Source of the DNA: Saccharomycopsis malanga
Taxonomy: Eukaryota; Ascomycota; Saccharomycetes; Ascoideales; Saccharomycopsidaceae
DNA length: 64,000 nt
Assembly (NCBI GenBank): GCA_004014935.1
Contig: CP025321.1
Location: forward strand, 62,001-126,000
Reading direction: 5' to 3'
Shown: positions 40,301-50,872 of the stretch, piece by piece
Position numbering within the stretch: the stretch's first letter is position 1
Layout: the number at the start of each line of letters is the position of its first letter
The notes under the pieces: generated by a model
Seen by the model: the letters and a program-made list of their open reading frames with translations, nothing else
Database searches by the model: none
Told to the model about the DNA's origin: nothing
Position numbers and translations under genes: made by a program

Positions 40301-41666
40301 ATCGTGTAAAAACGTGTATTATCTTTCGCTAGTTGGCAACGAGTTGAATAACGACTCCTATGTGTCGATATGTAACTTACTAAAACATTCCAGGATATTC
40401 ACACTTGACTTGGATTACGACAAGGTGCCTGAGAATTTCAAGGGCCATATTGGTGTTTACACTATGAAAAACATGGAACGAGTGATCTATGGTAGAAAAA
40501 AGTTTCAAATGGGTGACGACGAAGACGTCGAGAACCCAGAATATGGCCAGTTGAAAGATACTGGCGATACTGGCGAATACAGCTTGGGGTCGCTTGCTGA
40601 AGAGATTCTTGGTTTCTTCAACACATATGGCATTGATCAACAATATAAACCGGAGGAAGAAGAGAAAATCAAAGCAACTATTTTCAAGTTCCTTGCAAAA
40701 GCCTATAAAATCCAACATCAATTAGACGATACCATCCAAAAGTTGATTAAACTCAGACTCAAACACGAATTGAGTATTGAGGGCAAAGAAACATTGATTC
40801 GGTTTTCAATAATTGATCGTTCTTTGACTAAAGTCTTGAAAATTCTAAATACTCGTTACGGAGAGTTTATGCGCGAGTACAACGAGATATATGGCACCAA
40901 CCACGCTCCGAACGAAAATACATCGTTAGCTACTGTAAAACATATAATAAACCATAAAACCTCCAACTTGTCACGCCATAAAAGCTTCCAACTTGGCGAT
41001 TTCGATTACGATGATGAGGATTATGACGAAGATTACCCAGAAGACCATTTTGGTGAGGAAACAGGACAGCCTGGCTCAAACAGTTTTCCTAGGAAAAATG
41101 TTGACGGCCATAATCTACAAGACCAAACAGTGGACCCTAACAACCCAATACGTCCTCTTCTCTTGGACACAGCATCTAGATCAAGTTCCCATAGCGATTT
41201 AAGAAAGCTCGACCAAGAGGAAGGCTCGGTTATGAAGGCGTCATCGCAGATTATCAAGCATTTGGATGATAATATGAAAGATGAATACATCGATGATGTT
41301 GTGAGCCAGAAAATCAAAGAAACTTTGCTAGATACTACAAAACTTGGAAACGTCATCTCAGCATTGGACGATTTGAAAAGTCGCGGTATTCCTATTGAAA
41401 GCGTCTTTAAGAAAAAAGTTCCTAAAGACCAAGCTTTAGATGGTCTTAATGAAGTTGGAGAACATTGTTCAACTGGCCACGAGCCACATGCTTCTGATGG
41501 ACAAGAAACAGTTGAAGAATCAAACACTGCAACCGGCGCTGACAGAATCCCTGAATCTGCTACCAACGATACTAAAGGTGAAACCGTCGACGTCGAACTG
41601 ATGGTCAATCAGACCTACGACAATTTTGTTGACAACTTGATCCGTGTCAGAAGCCGTCAAACGTGA
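37326..41666 (+). CDS. Gip3/Her1-like leucine-rich protein with PP1-docking motif
   Basis: The 1446-residue protein has a disordered Ser-rich N-half and a C-half with degenerate leucine-rich repeats (about residues 640-1050; for example LVEIITFSDFISIAPIVAI and LPELRFLDISGNP). At residues 432-435 is RVSF within LKRVSFSEKVFFNDPPQQ, then SRNPRKGEVEILKNGS. This is the RVxF PP1-docking pattern, in the same context as the S. cerevisiae Glc7-interacting pair Gip3/Her1, as far as I recall that family. Acidic DYDDEDYDEDYPEDHFGEE lies near 1225, and a coiled end precedes the stop. I infer a regulatory subunit of protein phosphatase 1. It carries at least six CTG codons, mostly in disordered parts. Confidence 0.72.
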   Translation: MDKMSGPDPQLDSLRQKLQSDATNLVKGVSNDDVDWFLRGSIKSSKDCLAAHEDLNNHATTALNQQLSTLVQKDGVHHSPKALASLGETNEVNINGVLNKGQPLGRKRASSVHDPNYLNTNIGSSDLRRTRSYSVSTHNNNNASSGGFFSKISSKFSRRNKTPSSIGISRLPSVVSTSSPATTSLHVFEDRPSSPIARRRGSVAPISNRSSLSEDPGINKLTRSRTDNTVDISDDALDPRFEKFLEYYNKNGLAKLSKWSNTSNEQSSNDKAAELPRGRGLSRLLSRTKNESPEFPKETQLLEKLSVDDEKNPKVDALGRPIPSLPPVAPLPPAIKIPHAKKQNLHETAENSSPKPSGLFGSFLKRHQSTVDSSLSSVTNDLASNTTRNASRVGSRNSFSSNSSSASVGSYEDSGSSVSDLPGFNELPVLKRVSFSEKVFFNDPPQQIASRNPRKGEVEILKNGSIVIHKLSNEERQKILQQGGGGVVVGGFGHLRPLSNEEESQRNRSSPPPSPEKEVVTKNPEETSGSTDKNLTPEEKEQEEKDANDPSFAKAKKISIDKPMITRNRSTASLLNGDVDEQADDIGLDGGSSESINKLMNKKVPLDVLYTRCCHLREILPIKSTLKQIPKDSTAPLANLTFRNPLPSLVEIITFSDFISIAPIVAITIDGVSLSFEMFRTLLASLVFKTDLEKITFRNTVIDERGWKLLCWFLIKNKSLKSLDMTQCESLVVLKPNRGKKTKPPSAAIASIVRMKANKADRSDMDWSLFVASLMCRGGIEDLILTGCKIPNLKIFAKLFELALPLRTINIGLAYNDLTFEQVKIVCDWIYKNSGKVLGIDLGYNSLAADESGRSRFQLIIDVMRRIRRAKKPCALKYLSMNTTNMYEGVYEASSDSLLEKSAAKSDVASLKNGSEVYMDNFRSIEASSFIFNLSRLPELRFLDISGNPAYFENNLELFASFLPLFKKLTRLHLEYNQLSPIAVVAISESLISCKNVYYLSLVGNELNNDSYVSICNLLKHSRIFTLDLDYDKVPENFKGHIGVYTMKNMERVIYGRKKFQMGDDEDVENPEYGQLKDTGDTGEYSLGSLAEEILGFFNTYGIDQQYKPEEEEKIKATIFKFLAKAYKIQHQLDDTIQKLIKLRLKHELSIEGKETLIRFSIIDRSLTKVLKILNTRYGEFMREYNEIYGTNHAPNENTSLATVKHIINHKTSNLSRHKSFQLGDFDYDDEDYDEDYPEDHFGEETGQPGSNSFPRKNVDGHNLQDQTVDPNNPIRPLLLDTASRSSSHSDLRKLDQEEGSVMKASSQIIKHLDDNMKDEYIDDVVSQKIKETLLDTTKLGNVISALDDLKSRGIPIESVFKKKVPKDQALDGLNEVGEHCSTGHEPHASDGQETVEESNTATGADRIPESATNDTKGETVDVELMVNQTYDNFVDNLIRVRSRQT

Positions 41667-42898
41667 GTTCTTCCAGCTAGTGCTTTTATTTCTCAATTTT
41701 ATACATTAATTTTTGAATCTACATATTTCAGTCATTATTATTTATCTCATATTCTTTTCATTCCAGTTCCTGCTCTATTCTCATGTTTTCTTATTCAGTA
41801 TTACTCCTCTTTGTTTAATTTTGTCTTTTATGGTTTTGCTATGGTAATACTGTTTCAGCAGCATTTATTATATCTTCTTGCGTAGCATTTGGTATGGCTG
41901 TAAGAAGGACAGTTTACTACACTACCAATGTAAGATCTACTCTTTTAACAGGCAAAGAGCCATTACAAGATTACTTATTACCTCTTGAAACAACACTAGC
42001 TCATTCAATCTCCGTTACATACTACAACAACTCCATGCCCCATCAAAATTACAAACCTCAATACCCTCAGTACAATGGACTATCTCCCTGACACCTTGCT
42101 ATGCTCTTATAGCATCTACTCATATGTTTTAGTAGTATACTACAACCGCTGGTCAGGCCTTGCTCGCCGGTGCGGCGGGGTCCTGCAGCCTACTGCATAC
42201 ATGCGCAGTCTTGCATCATCTGGGGAAAATGAAAGAAAAAGCTGGAGAAGCGGCGGTTGCCCGGTGGTGGAAGGTGCGTTGGGTTCGCATCAGCAGCGTC
42301 ATGGGCTGGCTGACTAGCTGCAATTGGGAGTCGGATTGACTTTTTCTGGGCCCAAGGCGGGAGAGTGTGTATTTTTGAGGGTTTTTATATGACTTTGATT
42401 TGAACACATTGTACTTGTTTACCTTGAGTATCACACTGTCTTGTCCCAGATATATATACTTTGGTTGATTATTTGATAAATCGGTTTGCACTGTCTCAGA
42501 AATCTGCGTGTCGCTGTTATTTACTGTTTCTCTCACCCCTGTGATCAAAGAATAGAGAAAAAAACACAACAACAAAAAAAAAAACAATCGGTAACAGCAT
42601 TTGGATTTAATTGGACTTCAAAAGGAGAAACATTGCATCAGTTGAAATTTTTTTCAATTAAGAAAACCGGTCTCAATTACTGTATTTTGATATTGATCTA
42701 CTGTATTCTGAATACCTGGTCCATTTACTGTTTTGCATCTGCCATAATTGAAAGGCCATACGTTTATTTAACAATTTTATTTGCCACAACATACAGCTTC
42801 AAATCACAAATATTCGCTGTATGGACAGATTTCCCATAGTGCAGTTTTCAAGAACATTAACGCCTCAATAAAATCTACTTGAATCTTATCGGACAACC
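41667..42898. other. Intergenic with GC-rich island, GSK-3 promoter
   Basis: 1.2 kb. Positions about 42145-42370 are clearly GC-richer than the surroundings (gccggtgcggcggggtcctg and similar), then AT-rich DNA runs to the kinase start. The small frames at 41894-42091, 42075-42317 and 42486-42839 show no family. The island could be a promoter element, a structured 5' leader or an RNA gene; undecided. Confidence 0.4.
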
Positions 42899-43996
42899 AT
42901 GTCTGAACTTGTTACAGAAAAAGTTGTTGATGGTCGCACTGGCGAAACCAAGCTCATCACATATCTCAATAAACATATGATTGGTCATGGCTCGTTTGGT
43001 GTTGTTTATCAGACCAGAATAAGAGAAACCAACGAAGTATGTGCCATCAAAAAGGTACTACAAGATAAACGCTTCAAAAATCGTGAATTGCAAATAATGA
43101 AAATAGTCCATCATCGTAATATTGTAGATTTAAAGTATTTCTTCTATGAAACTACAGATCATGATGAACTTTATCTCAATTTGGTCTTGGAATATATTCC
43201 AGAAACCATTTTCAAAGCGTCCCAGTTCTATCTCACTCGTAAGACAAATATGCCTTTGTTTGAAATAAAATTATACATGTATCAATTACTCAGAGCACTC
43301 AATTATATCCATTCTCAAAGCATATGTCACAGAGATATCAAGCCTCAGAATCTTTTGTTGAACCCTGCAACAGGCGTACTCAAATTATGTGACTTTGGCT
43401 CTGCTAAAGTATTAAATCCAGCAGAAGCTAATGTCAGCTACATATGTTCCAGATATTATCGCGCCCCAGAACTTATTTTTGGAGCTACCAATTATACCAC
43501 TAAAATAGATATATGGTCTGTAGGTTGTGTGATGGCAGAGCTTATAATTGGTCAACCTTTATTCCCTGGTGAAAGTGGTATAGATCAACTAGTGGAAATT
43601 ATCAAAATATTAGGTACCCCTTCAAAACAGGAAATCAGATCCATGAACCCTGAATACATGGAACAGAAATTTCCTCAAATCAAACCAATTCCTCTACAAA
43701 AAGTGCTCAGCAAATCTAAAATTCAAGTCGATGACTTGGTAATAAAAGCATTGCATAAATTCCTTAATTATAGTCCTTTAATTAGAGTCAACGCCTTGGA
43801 GGCTATGAGTGACGATTTTTTCAGCGAACTCCGTGACTTCAACGTCAAATTGCCTGACTATAGAAAAAAATTAAATGGTCATAGTGATATTTTAGAAATG
43901 AAACCAATGCCTGAATTATTTGATTTTGAAGAACGTGAATTCGCTATGAATCCCTCCTTGCGGTCGGTCTTAACCCCAAAATGGAAACAACAATAA
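42899..43996 (+). CDS. RIM11: GSK-3 family protein kinase, Rim11-like
   Basis: Rim11 is the yeast glycogen synthase kinase 3 that phosphorylates Ime1/Ume6 in meiosis; its relatives act in stress and wall control. The 365-residue protein is nearly all kinase: GHGSFG loop (residue ~28), [18 protein letters not shown] (ATP Lys), [11 protein letters not shown] catalytic loop, CDFGSAK, and the GSK-3 activation loop [20 protein letters not shown] with the autophosphorylated Tyr. [19 protein letters not shown] and [17 protein letters not shown] follow. Match to Rim11/Mrk1 is much closer than to Mck1. The N-terminus is short. Confidence 0.85.
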   Translation: MSELVTEKVVDGRTGETKLITYLNKHMIGHGSFGVVYQTRIRETNEVCAIKKVLQDKRFKNRELQIMKIVHHRNIVDLKYFFYETTDHDELYLNLVLEYIPETIFKASQFYLTRKTNMPLFEIKLYMYQLLRALNYIHSQSICHRDIKPQNLLLNPATGVLKLCDFGSAKVLNPAEANVSYICSRYYRAPELIFGATNYTTKIDIWSVGCVMAELIIGQPLFPGESGIDQLVEIIKILGTPSKQEIRSMNPEYMEQKFPQIKPIPLQKVLSKSKIQVDDLVIKALHKFLNYSPLIRVNALEAMSDDFFSELRDFNVKLPDYRKKLNGHSDILEMKPMPELFDFEEREFAMNPSLRSVLTPKWKQQ

Positions 43997-44678
43997 CTAT
44001 ATTAACCGTACGTTTTTTTTCTGTCATATTTTTTTTTGTTTTGTTTTATTGTATTCCTTTTTTTTACTGCTAATTTTTTCACTGATTTGTTCCCTTGTTT
44101 CTATTTTTATTCTTATTTGAACGTCGTGATGATTGATGATTAATTCTCTTGTGACATTCTGGTAGACTCTTTCAAGCCACGTATTGGATTATGAATGGTA
44201 TAAGACGGTTGTTCTTTGTTAACAGGCCCTTAGCATGTATTTACTTTATTTTTTATATTTTCACTCAATAAATATCGATTGCATAGGTATGTTAAATGCT
44301 TTGTAGGGGTAACTTTTGAATATTATGGAGTTTTTTTACACGGTACAGTTCGAATTTCATTCCAAGTAGCTTTGATTGTGACCCACTTTATCAATCATTA
44401 TCAACCGGGCCAATGCGCTAAAGTTCTTGAGTGTACCATGATTTGGAAAGAAAAACTATGCAATAAAGAGCAACATTACTACAAAGTAGAAATTATTGCA
44501 CATTTGTCAGTATAAACCTTACAAATTTTTTAAACAGCACAGCAATCAAATTAATAGCAACCGGTAGTGTCAGTAATTATATATTTTATGGCACACAATA
44601 AATCACTAGCTAAACATAATGCAAATGCAATTACAAAAAATAGTAAATTAAAAAAAAAAAATCTATAAGAAACCTTAA
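43997..44678. other. Convergent intergenic region (RIM11/CAX4)
   Basis: T-rich 3' sequence after RIM11, A-rich before CAX4. The frame at 44279-44515 is not supported. Confidence 0.55.
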
Positions 44679-45383
44679 TCACAGGCCCTTTTTATCAGCA
44701 CTTAATGGAGAAGTTCCGGTTTTTCGTTGGAGATACAACTTGTACTCCTCTTCGTAGCTCAATGCGCAATCATAAGAGTCTTTGATATACCAACATTTAA
44801 TAAAAGGTAGGTTCAAACCCCAGTTAACAAGACCAATGTCTCTTACGAATGAGACGGCTATGAAGTAAAGAGCGCCAAGAATACAACCAACAAGGATGCC
44901 TACGACTACTTGGCTGGGCTCATGATACAAAAGATAAATTCTTGAAAAGCCCGTCATGAAACATGCTGAATAAAGCGCAGCTCCATAAACCAATCTGGGT
45001 TTTAATGACTGTATATGTCTAGCTTGAAATAGGATTCTCAAGAAAACATATGTAGCAAAAAAGCCCATAAACTGTGAGTGTGCACTAGGCATGCCATAAT
45101 CGTTTTGGAGTTTAGGATAGTTTACGTATTGATATAGTCCAGCTGGCCGCTGGTGTTTGACAATCCGTTTCAAAATGTAATTTATGATATTGTTACACAC
45201 TTGGCCAGCAGCCAAAAAAACCGGTTCCAATTCGCGCGACGTGATAAACCAACTGAAATAAAAGATCAAGAGCCCAATAGGAAGTAGCGAGAAGACTACT
45301 GAAAGAAACGATATTGGATCATTGGGGTTATAGAGAATATACGTCTCGTCAAAAGGAATGGGGTCATAGATAAGTTTGGACAT
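44679..45383 (-). CDS. CAX4: Dolichyl pyrophosphate phosphatase Cax4/Cwh8
   Basis: Cax4 removes a phosphate from dolichyl pyrophosphate on the ER luminal side, recycling the carrier for N-glycosylation. The 234-residue protein has about four membrane spans and a PAP2 active site: KRIVKHQRPAG (KX6RP), YGMPSAHSQFMGFFATY (PSAH) and SRIYLLYHEPSQVVVG. In this last motif the Asp of the general PAP2 signature is Gln, as expected in the dolichol subfamily. N-terminal DPIPFDETYILYNPNDPIS matches the family. A GC-rich patch lies upstream. Confidence 0.92.
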   Translation of the reverse strand: MSKLIYDPIPFDETYILYNPNDPISFLSVVFSLLPIGLLIFYFSWFITSRELEPVFLAAGQVCNNIINYILKRIVKHQRPAGLYQYVNYPKLQNDYGMPSAHSQFMGFFATYVFLRILFQARHIQSLKPRLVYGAALYSACFMTGFSRIYLLYHEPSQVVVGILVGCILGALYFIAVSFVRDIGLVNWGLNLPFIKCWYIKDSYDCALSYEEEYKLYLQRKTGTSPLSADKKGL

Positions 45384-45863
45384 TTGTGAGTGCTCTATAA
45401 CATTTACTCAATGGGGAAATATTCTCAAGAATTCGTTGTACTGCTTTAATGAGGTTATCTCGAAATATTTCAGATGCGTTGCGGTACGGGATCCGAGCAG
45501 GGTGCGGTGCGGTAGCGTAACCAAGGATCCGGAGGGCGGATCTTGAAAAATTCCGCATTGGGCATCCCGCAGGCGGACAACCAGCACCAGCATAGAATAG
45601 CATGAATATTTTCTCTATATATAAAAGAACTTTTATTGGCAATAAAAAAATTGGCTGTTAGTTGCTTTTGGATTCTTACTTGGTGCTGCTAAATAATGGA
45701 CCAATGATTTAGCATTTGTTTGCTCACTTAATGTTGTGGTACAATAAGAGATACTGTCATTTTATGTCAGTTTACATTACATCTAAGCAGAAAACATACA
45801 ATATACACTATAAAGAATAAAAGGGATAGCATAATAGACATTAATTCATTGAAAAGCAAATAG
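45384..45863. other. Intergenic with GC-rich patch (CAX4 promoter)
   Basis: Positions about 45475-45600 are GC-rich with repeated ggatccg/gcggatc and gtgcggtgcggt words, unlike the surrounding AT-rich DNA. Overlapping minus frames (45364-45642) are probably composition effects. Confidence 0.4.
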
Positions 45864-47480
45864 TTAAAGAAGATCTTTTGGCAATTTACGGACATCTTTG
45901 ATTCCCTTTTCTCTCAACTCCAACAAATATTGATTAGCTGCTGCCAATCCCATCTTTTTAAGCAACTTTGAATGGAACAATCCACAAGCATTACAAAGTG
46001 TCCTAGCGCCTTCAGGTCCTCGCCGCCATTCAGGGGTATCTTTTCGTCCACATTGGAGACATACAAGTTCTTGTTTGATGCTCAATTCAGGGTGCAACTG
46101 TCCTTGAGCTTTGCGTGATGGTGGTTGAATATTATTGGTTTGTTTTTCATCATTCATCAATCTAGTAGGCTTGACGCGTAAAGAAATCACTTCGTTTCCA
46201 TTCAAATTCTTGGAATGTTTTCTTTTTTTCAAATTGCTCTTTTTAGATTGTTTGGCAGCTGCCTTGCCGAACGAGGGCATGTCTTGACTTGACGTTCGAC
46301 TTATGCTAGTTTGACGGATCGGCATATTATTAGACAATTCTTGAAGTGGCAATGGTTGATATAAGCCATCATGGTCATGTCTAACCCTTGCTGAAGGTAA
46401 TTCTGACATTGTGGCCCTGGATGGAAGTAAAATAGGAGGTGCTAACAAAAAAGAGCCTGAGCTATCAGAAGGATATGATTGACTATGTGTTTTAGTTGAC
46501 ATTGGAGCAGCTGATAAATCAGCAGCCAATTCTGTAGGCGCAGAAGCAGGCCCTGTAACAGGCGCTGAAAGATGTGGAAATATCGATGGTCTCACAGGTT
46601 GTGCTGATTGCTGTTTGAAATATTTGTATTCTTTCCAGGCTTCTAATCCTTCGAGTATTTTAGAAGCAGAATCGATCGCCATATCAAGAACTGGTGTAGG
46701 AATGTTGTTCAAAAATTCATTCACTGATGGAAATGTAAGATGATTGGATTCCGGAGCAATTTTATAATTGAGATATATTTTTTGTCCACACTTGTCATCA
46801 TTCGCAGTAATTTTCCCAATCAAATCATTTTTCACATCTGTCATAACATTCGTGATATAATTACATGACATTAAAGAGCTCTCAATTTTTCGGAAGACAT
46901 CAAGCTCCTCTTCCTCTTCCAGAGCAGCAAGTTTTCTAGAGATTCCATCAAGCTTCTCACGTTGGGCTTTTGTTGGAGATACAGAATGTTGTGATTTTTG
47001 GCGTTTATGTTTCTGTCTAGGGACATAAGCTTGATCAGCAAATTCCAGAGTGGAAATCAATGAATTTTTATGACTGTGTCCAAATGTTGGAGGTATAGCC
47101 AGGGAATGGGCCCGACGGTGGCTTAATTTGGAGTCTGATTCGTCATAATAACTTGTCTCACTTGATTCAGAAACAGGTGAATACTGCAGGGCAGATTTCT
47201 GAGATGCACTCCGAGAATGCCCTTTGCCTATATACAATGTATGTTTTGGCTCCGAGTCGACGAAATCACCAGAACAAGTAAGACGGTCATCGTCAAAGCT
47301 GCTGGGAAATCGAAAATTTGAAGGTGACTGGTAACTATTTCTGGGCCTTCTTTGCAAAGCAGAACTCTCCAACTCATAAAATGAAGGAAGTCTTTTTGTT
47401 AGTTGCGCTTTCCAAAAGCATGCTACTCAAAGATAGACTTACTTGATAGTGTTTTTAGAGGGTGTTGACATCTTGAACAT
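45864..47480 (-). CDS. GATA-type zinc-finger transcription factor (one intron)
   Basis: A single GATA finger near the C-terminus, C-X2-C-X18-C-X2-C with TPEWRRGPEG and LCNACGLFHSKLLKKMG, predicts binding to GATA sites; the rest is disordered with Ser/Pro and a basic KKSNLKKRKHSK stretch. The long open frame has no ATG at its start. I propose exon 1 at 47443-47480 (MFKMSTPSKNTIK, or from ATG 47471). The intron is 47392-47442 (51 nt, donor GTAAGT, branch-like AACTAAC), and exon 2 starts at 47391. The join gives ...NTIKLPSFYELESS. The acceptor is AAG only six bases after the branch sequence, so this junction is less certain than the others. The finger resembles fungal morphogenesis/nitrogen GATA factors, but I cannot assign an orthologue. 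The 2.6-kb upstream region suits heavy regulation. Confidence 0.78.
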
Positions 47481-50122
47481 TGGTACCTTTAAAAAGCCTT
47501 TAAAAAAATGAGATGATGATTATTCAACTTATCAATGTATTTGGCAACTCCTTATTATGAAATTGTTCTCTTGTCAATAAAGAAATTGCTTGTTAAATGT
47601 CAAACTTGCAAAAGGGGTAACAAATTGAAAAACAAAACGGACAAGTCCAAAGGTTAAATAAGGTAAGGCTGATCTAGAGTTTGGGGTCTCAGAAAAGAGA
47701 TAATTGACAGTGATGTGAAACGTGATTGCAGTAGGCGAAATTAAAGATCAATACCAAAAGAAACTTTTTACCGAATGAAGGTGGCTAGACTTTGAAAATG
47801 CCTTATACCCAAAAAGATTCGGTTAGAATTGTAATCATTGAAATAACGATAACGCAACGGACAAAAAGGAAAGAAGATGTGCTTACTTCCTTTAGACGTT
47901 AACTATTGTAAATACTAATTGACTTGGTTTTCAAAAATTCGAATTACCTCGAATTCGAGCCCGTCAAAACTGACAAACAAAAGTGGAACGTTTTTTTATT
48001 ACTAAAGCTACTGTTCTTCAACTAAAATACAATGAAGTCAACATTTACTTTTGGCTTACTGTCTGTTTAAGAGAGTAATGGGTTTTTTGGTTTGTATTGT
48101 TGGGTTTTTACTAAGCCTCTTTGAGGACAACGCACTGGTACATAAGTACTTTACAGTATGTTACTTCCGCTATTATCATTGGTTTAGTCAACAACCCAAA
48201 TTCGACTGTGAGTATTCATTCTTTCTTTCTTGGAGAAGAGAAAGGGGTATGAAGAAAAGTTTTTACAGTAAATCTTAATACATGTGTGGTAGCAATATCA
48301 CATATCATTTATTAAGTTTTTAAAGGAAGAGCACCAATGACCGTTCTTGATTTACTTTTTTTTCAATTTAAACTCAACTTGAGCAATTAGAAAAACATGC
48401 TAGAGGACAACGTACTTTATTGTTACATATTCATATCTGAAGTTGGTGCTAATGAAGGCCAAGGATTTGCTAAAATCACTCAATTCTTTTATGGTAGAAG
48501 TATTCTTCTTAGATTACAAAATTGCGTATTGTTAATGCATTTTGTTGATATGACTGCATGTTATTGCATTATATTGAGTTGTAGCCGTAAATCTTCTTTC
48601 TCTGTAAGCTAAATTGAAAACTGCCTTTTTTGTTCGAATTTTTAGAACTGAGAGGAAACAATAAATTGCATTTCTGGACTGGTTTGAATGTAACCCTTAT
48701 ATGGTATAAAGCCTTATGTAAGTAAGACAGCGTCAGCCTTTAATGTTACCATGAACATACGTGATCTATTTTATTAGAAAGGCAAAATTATGGCTGGCCG
48801 ACACTTAACAACAATTATAACAAAATAAATCCTTTATGTATATCGGATATAATTTTAGAGTGGCCTGGACTCCGGAGATAACTTATTATTACCTGAAGTA
48901 TAATTTTTTCAATCAAATTAGGCACTACAATGTAATACTTTTTTGGCTTCTATTTAAGCAACAAAATTAAATAAATAGTTTTACAAAGGAAGTATATTAC
49001 AGAAAAATCTATCTAGGTTGTGTCGAAAACCAGTTAACCGGTACAGATTTTTACATTTAAGGGCAAAAAAGGTATCCAGTTTAGAAATTAAGCCTAGTTA
49101 TAGAAATATCTTTCGGAATTATATCGCAAACTAATATACTAACACTTGTAAACATTGTATTAGATTTTATTTGTATAATTCTAAAATAATTTTGCACAAG
49201 AGAGAACTTTGGTTACATACATACAATTTCTTATATAAGTTGGATATGGTTACTCAATAAAATTGGAAGAGTTGGTGAGCTGATTACTCTCATGAAGTAT
49301 TCACCAGACGTAGGCTTAGCCATATGCAATTCCAGTTCACTTCGAAAACAGACCACCTGATAATTTCACAGCAAAATATTGTATGATAAATCAATAACAG
49401 GTTTCAAAACTAACGACCAAATAATCAAAAAGCACAGTTTACTGTAAAGGAATAGGGTGATTTTGTACTATGATATTTAGATGGCGTTATTATAGCGTCT
49501 GGAAATCCTACGCCAAGTAAATGTGCATTATTCCTCGCAACAAAAAATTCCAAATTATTTGATGTATTTGGCCATAGTATTCAATATTCAATAGAGTAAA
49601 AGATTCTTTTGGAGTTTTCCGATTATTAAAAATGTATGCCAATGCTAGACAACCTGAGATTACATGCGCAATGTTGAATATTCCTTCAACCTTAGGTCAA
49701 CCTGATTGAGCAAAGTGTAAACACTTGCATGTAAGAACAATTTAAATTAAGCTTCTAGAATATTATACATTAAAGTTGTCATATGAATAGAAGATAAAAA
49801 GGTTAGCAAGAACATTAAGGTTGCGTAAAAACTTAATGTCAGGAAATGGAAAGTAACTTGAGTAAACGTCATGAAGGAAACGCCATAAAGGACTCAAATA
49901 AAAAATAAATCGGCTCGTCAAGGAAACCATACAAAATGGCAGCGCAAAACATAAAACAGATAAATACATAGATAAATAGAAAAGATGAAATTTTTTTATA
50001 GAGAATCAAAGTTCATTAATCGCCTCAAAAACACGAGGATTTATGATTTGAAGAATATATAAATCGTCCAATGATTAAGTTTTTGTATTTCGGCATATTG
50101 TTTTCTAAGTATGCTAAAGACT
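47481..50122. other. 2.6-kb AT-rich gene-poor stretch
   Basis: Upstream region of the GATA gene and 3' side of ERV2. Frames at 48051-48278, 48397-48612 and 49763-49969 have no family support. A TACTAAC string near 49136 has no coherent exons around it. Could be a long promoter or hold an unrecognised RNA. Confidence 0.45.
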
Positions 50123-50872
50123 CTAGCCTCCCCTCTGCAAACTTTCTACGGAGTCCATTTTAATACTTTTCAAATGCTCTAAACTTTCCGGGTCTTTTTT
50201 TTCGTCCTTTGGAGTTTCGCTGGTTGTTGTAGTTTTCTTGTGGGTTTTTTGGTCGGAAAGCTCTTTGAAGTCATCTTTTCTGTCTTCTTCGTCACCACAG
50301 CCACAGTCGTAATCGTTTAGAATCCCAGTACAGTCGTATATTGGCTTGTGTAGTCTTTCGTTCACTTTGTTATGGATATGACATCCCCAAAGAGCAGCGG
50401 TTTGTTTATTCTGCACTTGTGGAGGATATTTTGATAGGAGTTTTTGAAAATGAACAGCACAGTCTCCGCAAGGGTAGACTTTGACAAAAAGGCTGAAAAA
50501 TTGTTTTAATGATTCCTTCTCACTTTCTGATGGGTTTTCTGGGTATCTGGCAAGGATGTTATGTAAAAGTTTCCACGTAGATCTTCCTAAATCCTGCTTC
50601 AAAGTGGCATTTTCCATTTTAGGCATGAATGGCTCGAGAGTCAACTGGTCCAAATTTGAAGCGGGAACCAGCAACGCCTCATCTTTAGTATCTTCTACTT
50701 TCTTAGGCTCAGGAGTCTTGGTTTCTAGCGAAGCAGCTTTAACATTTTCCACCTGTGTAGCGAGTTTTGCATAAGGAGATGCTAGTTGATTGCTTGATCT
50801 TGACGTATAGAAAACAGACAATATCACGAGAAAAAAAATAGCCGTAAGGGCTGCTGGCTTCTTGTGAATCAT
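50123..50872 (-). CDS. ERV2: ER FAD-linked sulfhydryl oxidase Erv2
   Basis: Erv2 makes disulfides in the ER lumen, passing electrons to oxygen through FAD. I chose ATG at 50872 (MIHKKPAALTAIFFLVILSV, 249 residues), which gives a signal anchor directly at the start; the frame runs open to 51028. The Erv/ALR domain shows LGRSTWKLLHNILARYPENP, the active CXXC in VYPCGDCAVHFQ (about residues 134-137), WGCHIHNKVNE with the FAD-binding His/Asn, and the shuttle-type C-terminal YDCGCG. A Lys/Thr/Glu tail, longer than in S. cerevisiae Erv2 (196), follows. Confident. Confidence 0.93.
   Translation of the reverse strand: MIHKKPAALTAIFFLVILSVFYTSRSSNQLASPYAKLATQVENVKAASLETKTPEPKKVEDTKDEALLVPASNLDQLTLEPFMPKMENATLKQDLGRSTWKLLHNILARYPENPSESEKESLKQFFSLFVKVYPCGDCAVHFQKLLSKYPPQVQNKQTAALWGCHIHNKVNERLHKPIYDCTGILNDYDCGCGDEEDRKDDFKELSDQKTHKKTTTTSETPKDEKKDPESLEHLKSIKMDSVESLQRGG

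Noticed and set aside
42270-42300. B-box-like gggttcgcatc suggesting a tRNA
   Set aside because: No A box or cloverleaf upstream in the GC-rich island.
47481-50122. Centromere
   Set aside because: AT-rich and gene-poor, but no CDE-type motif or repeat structure that would support it.
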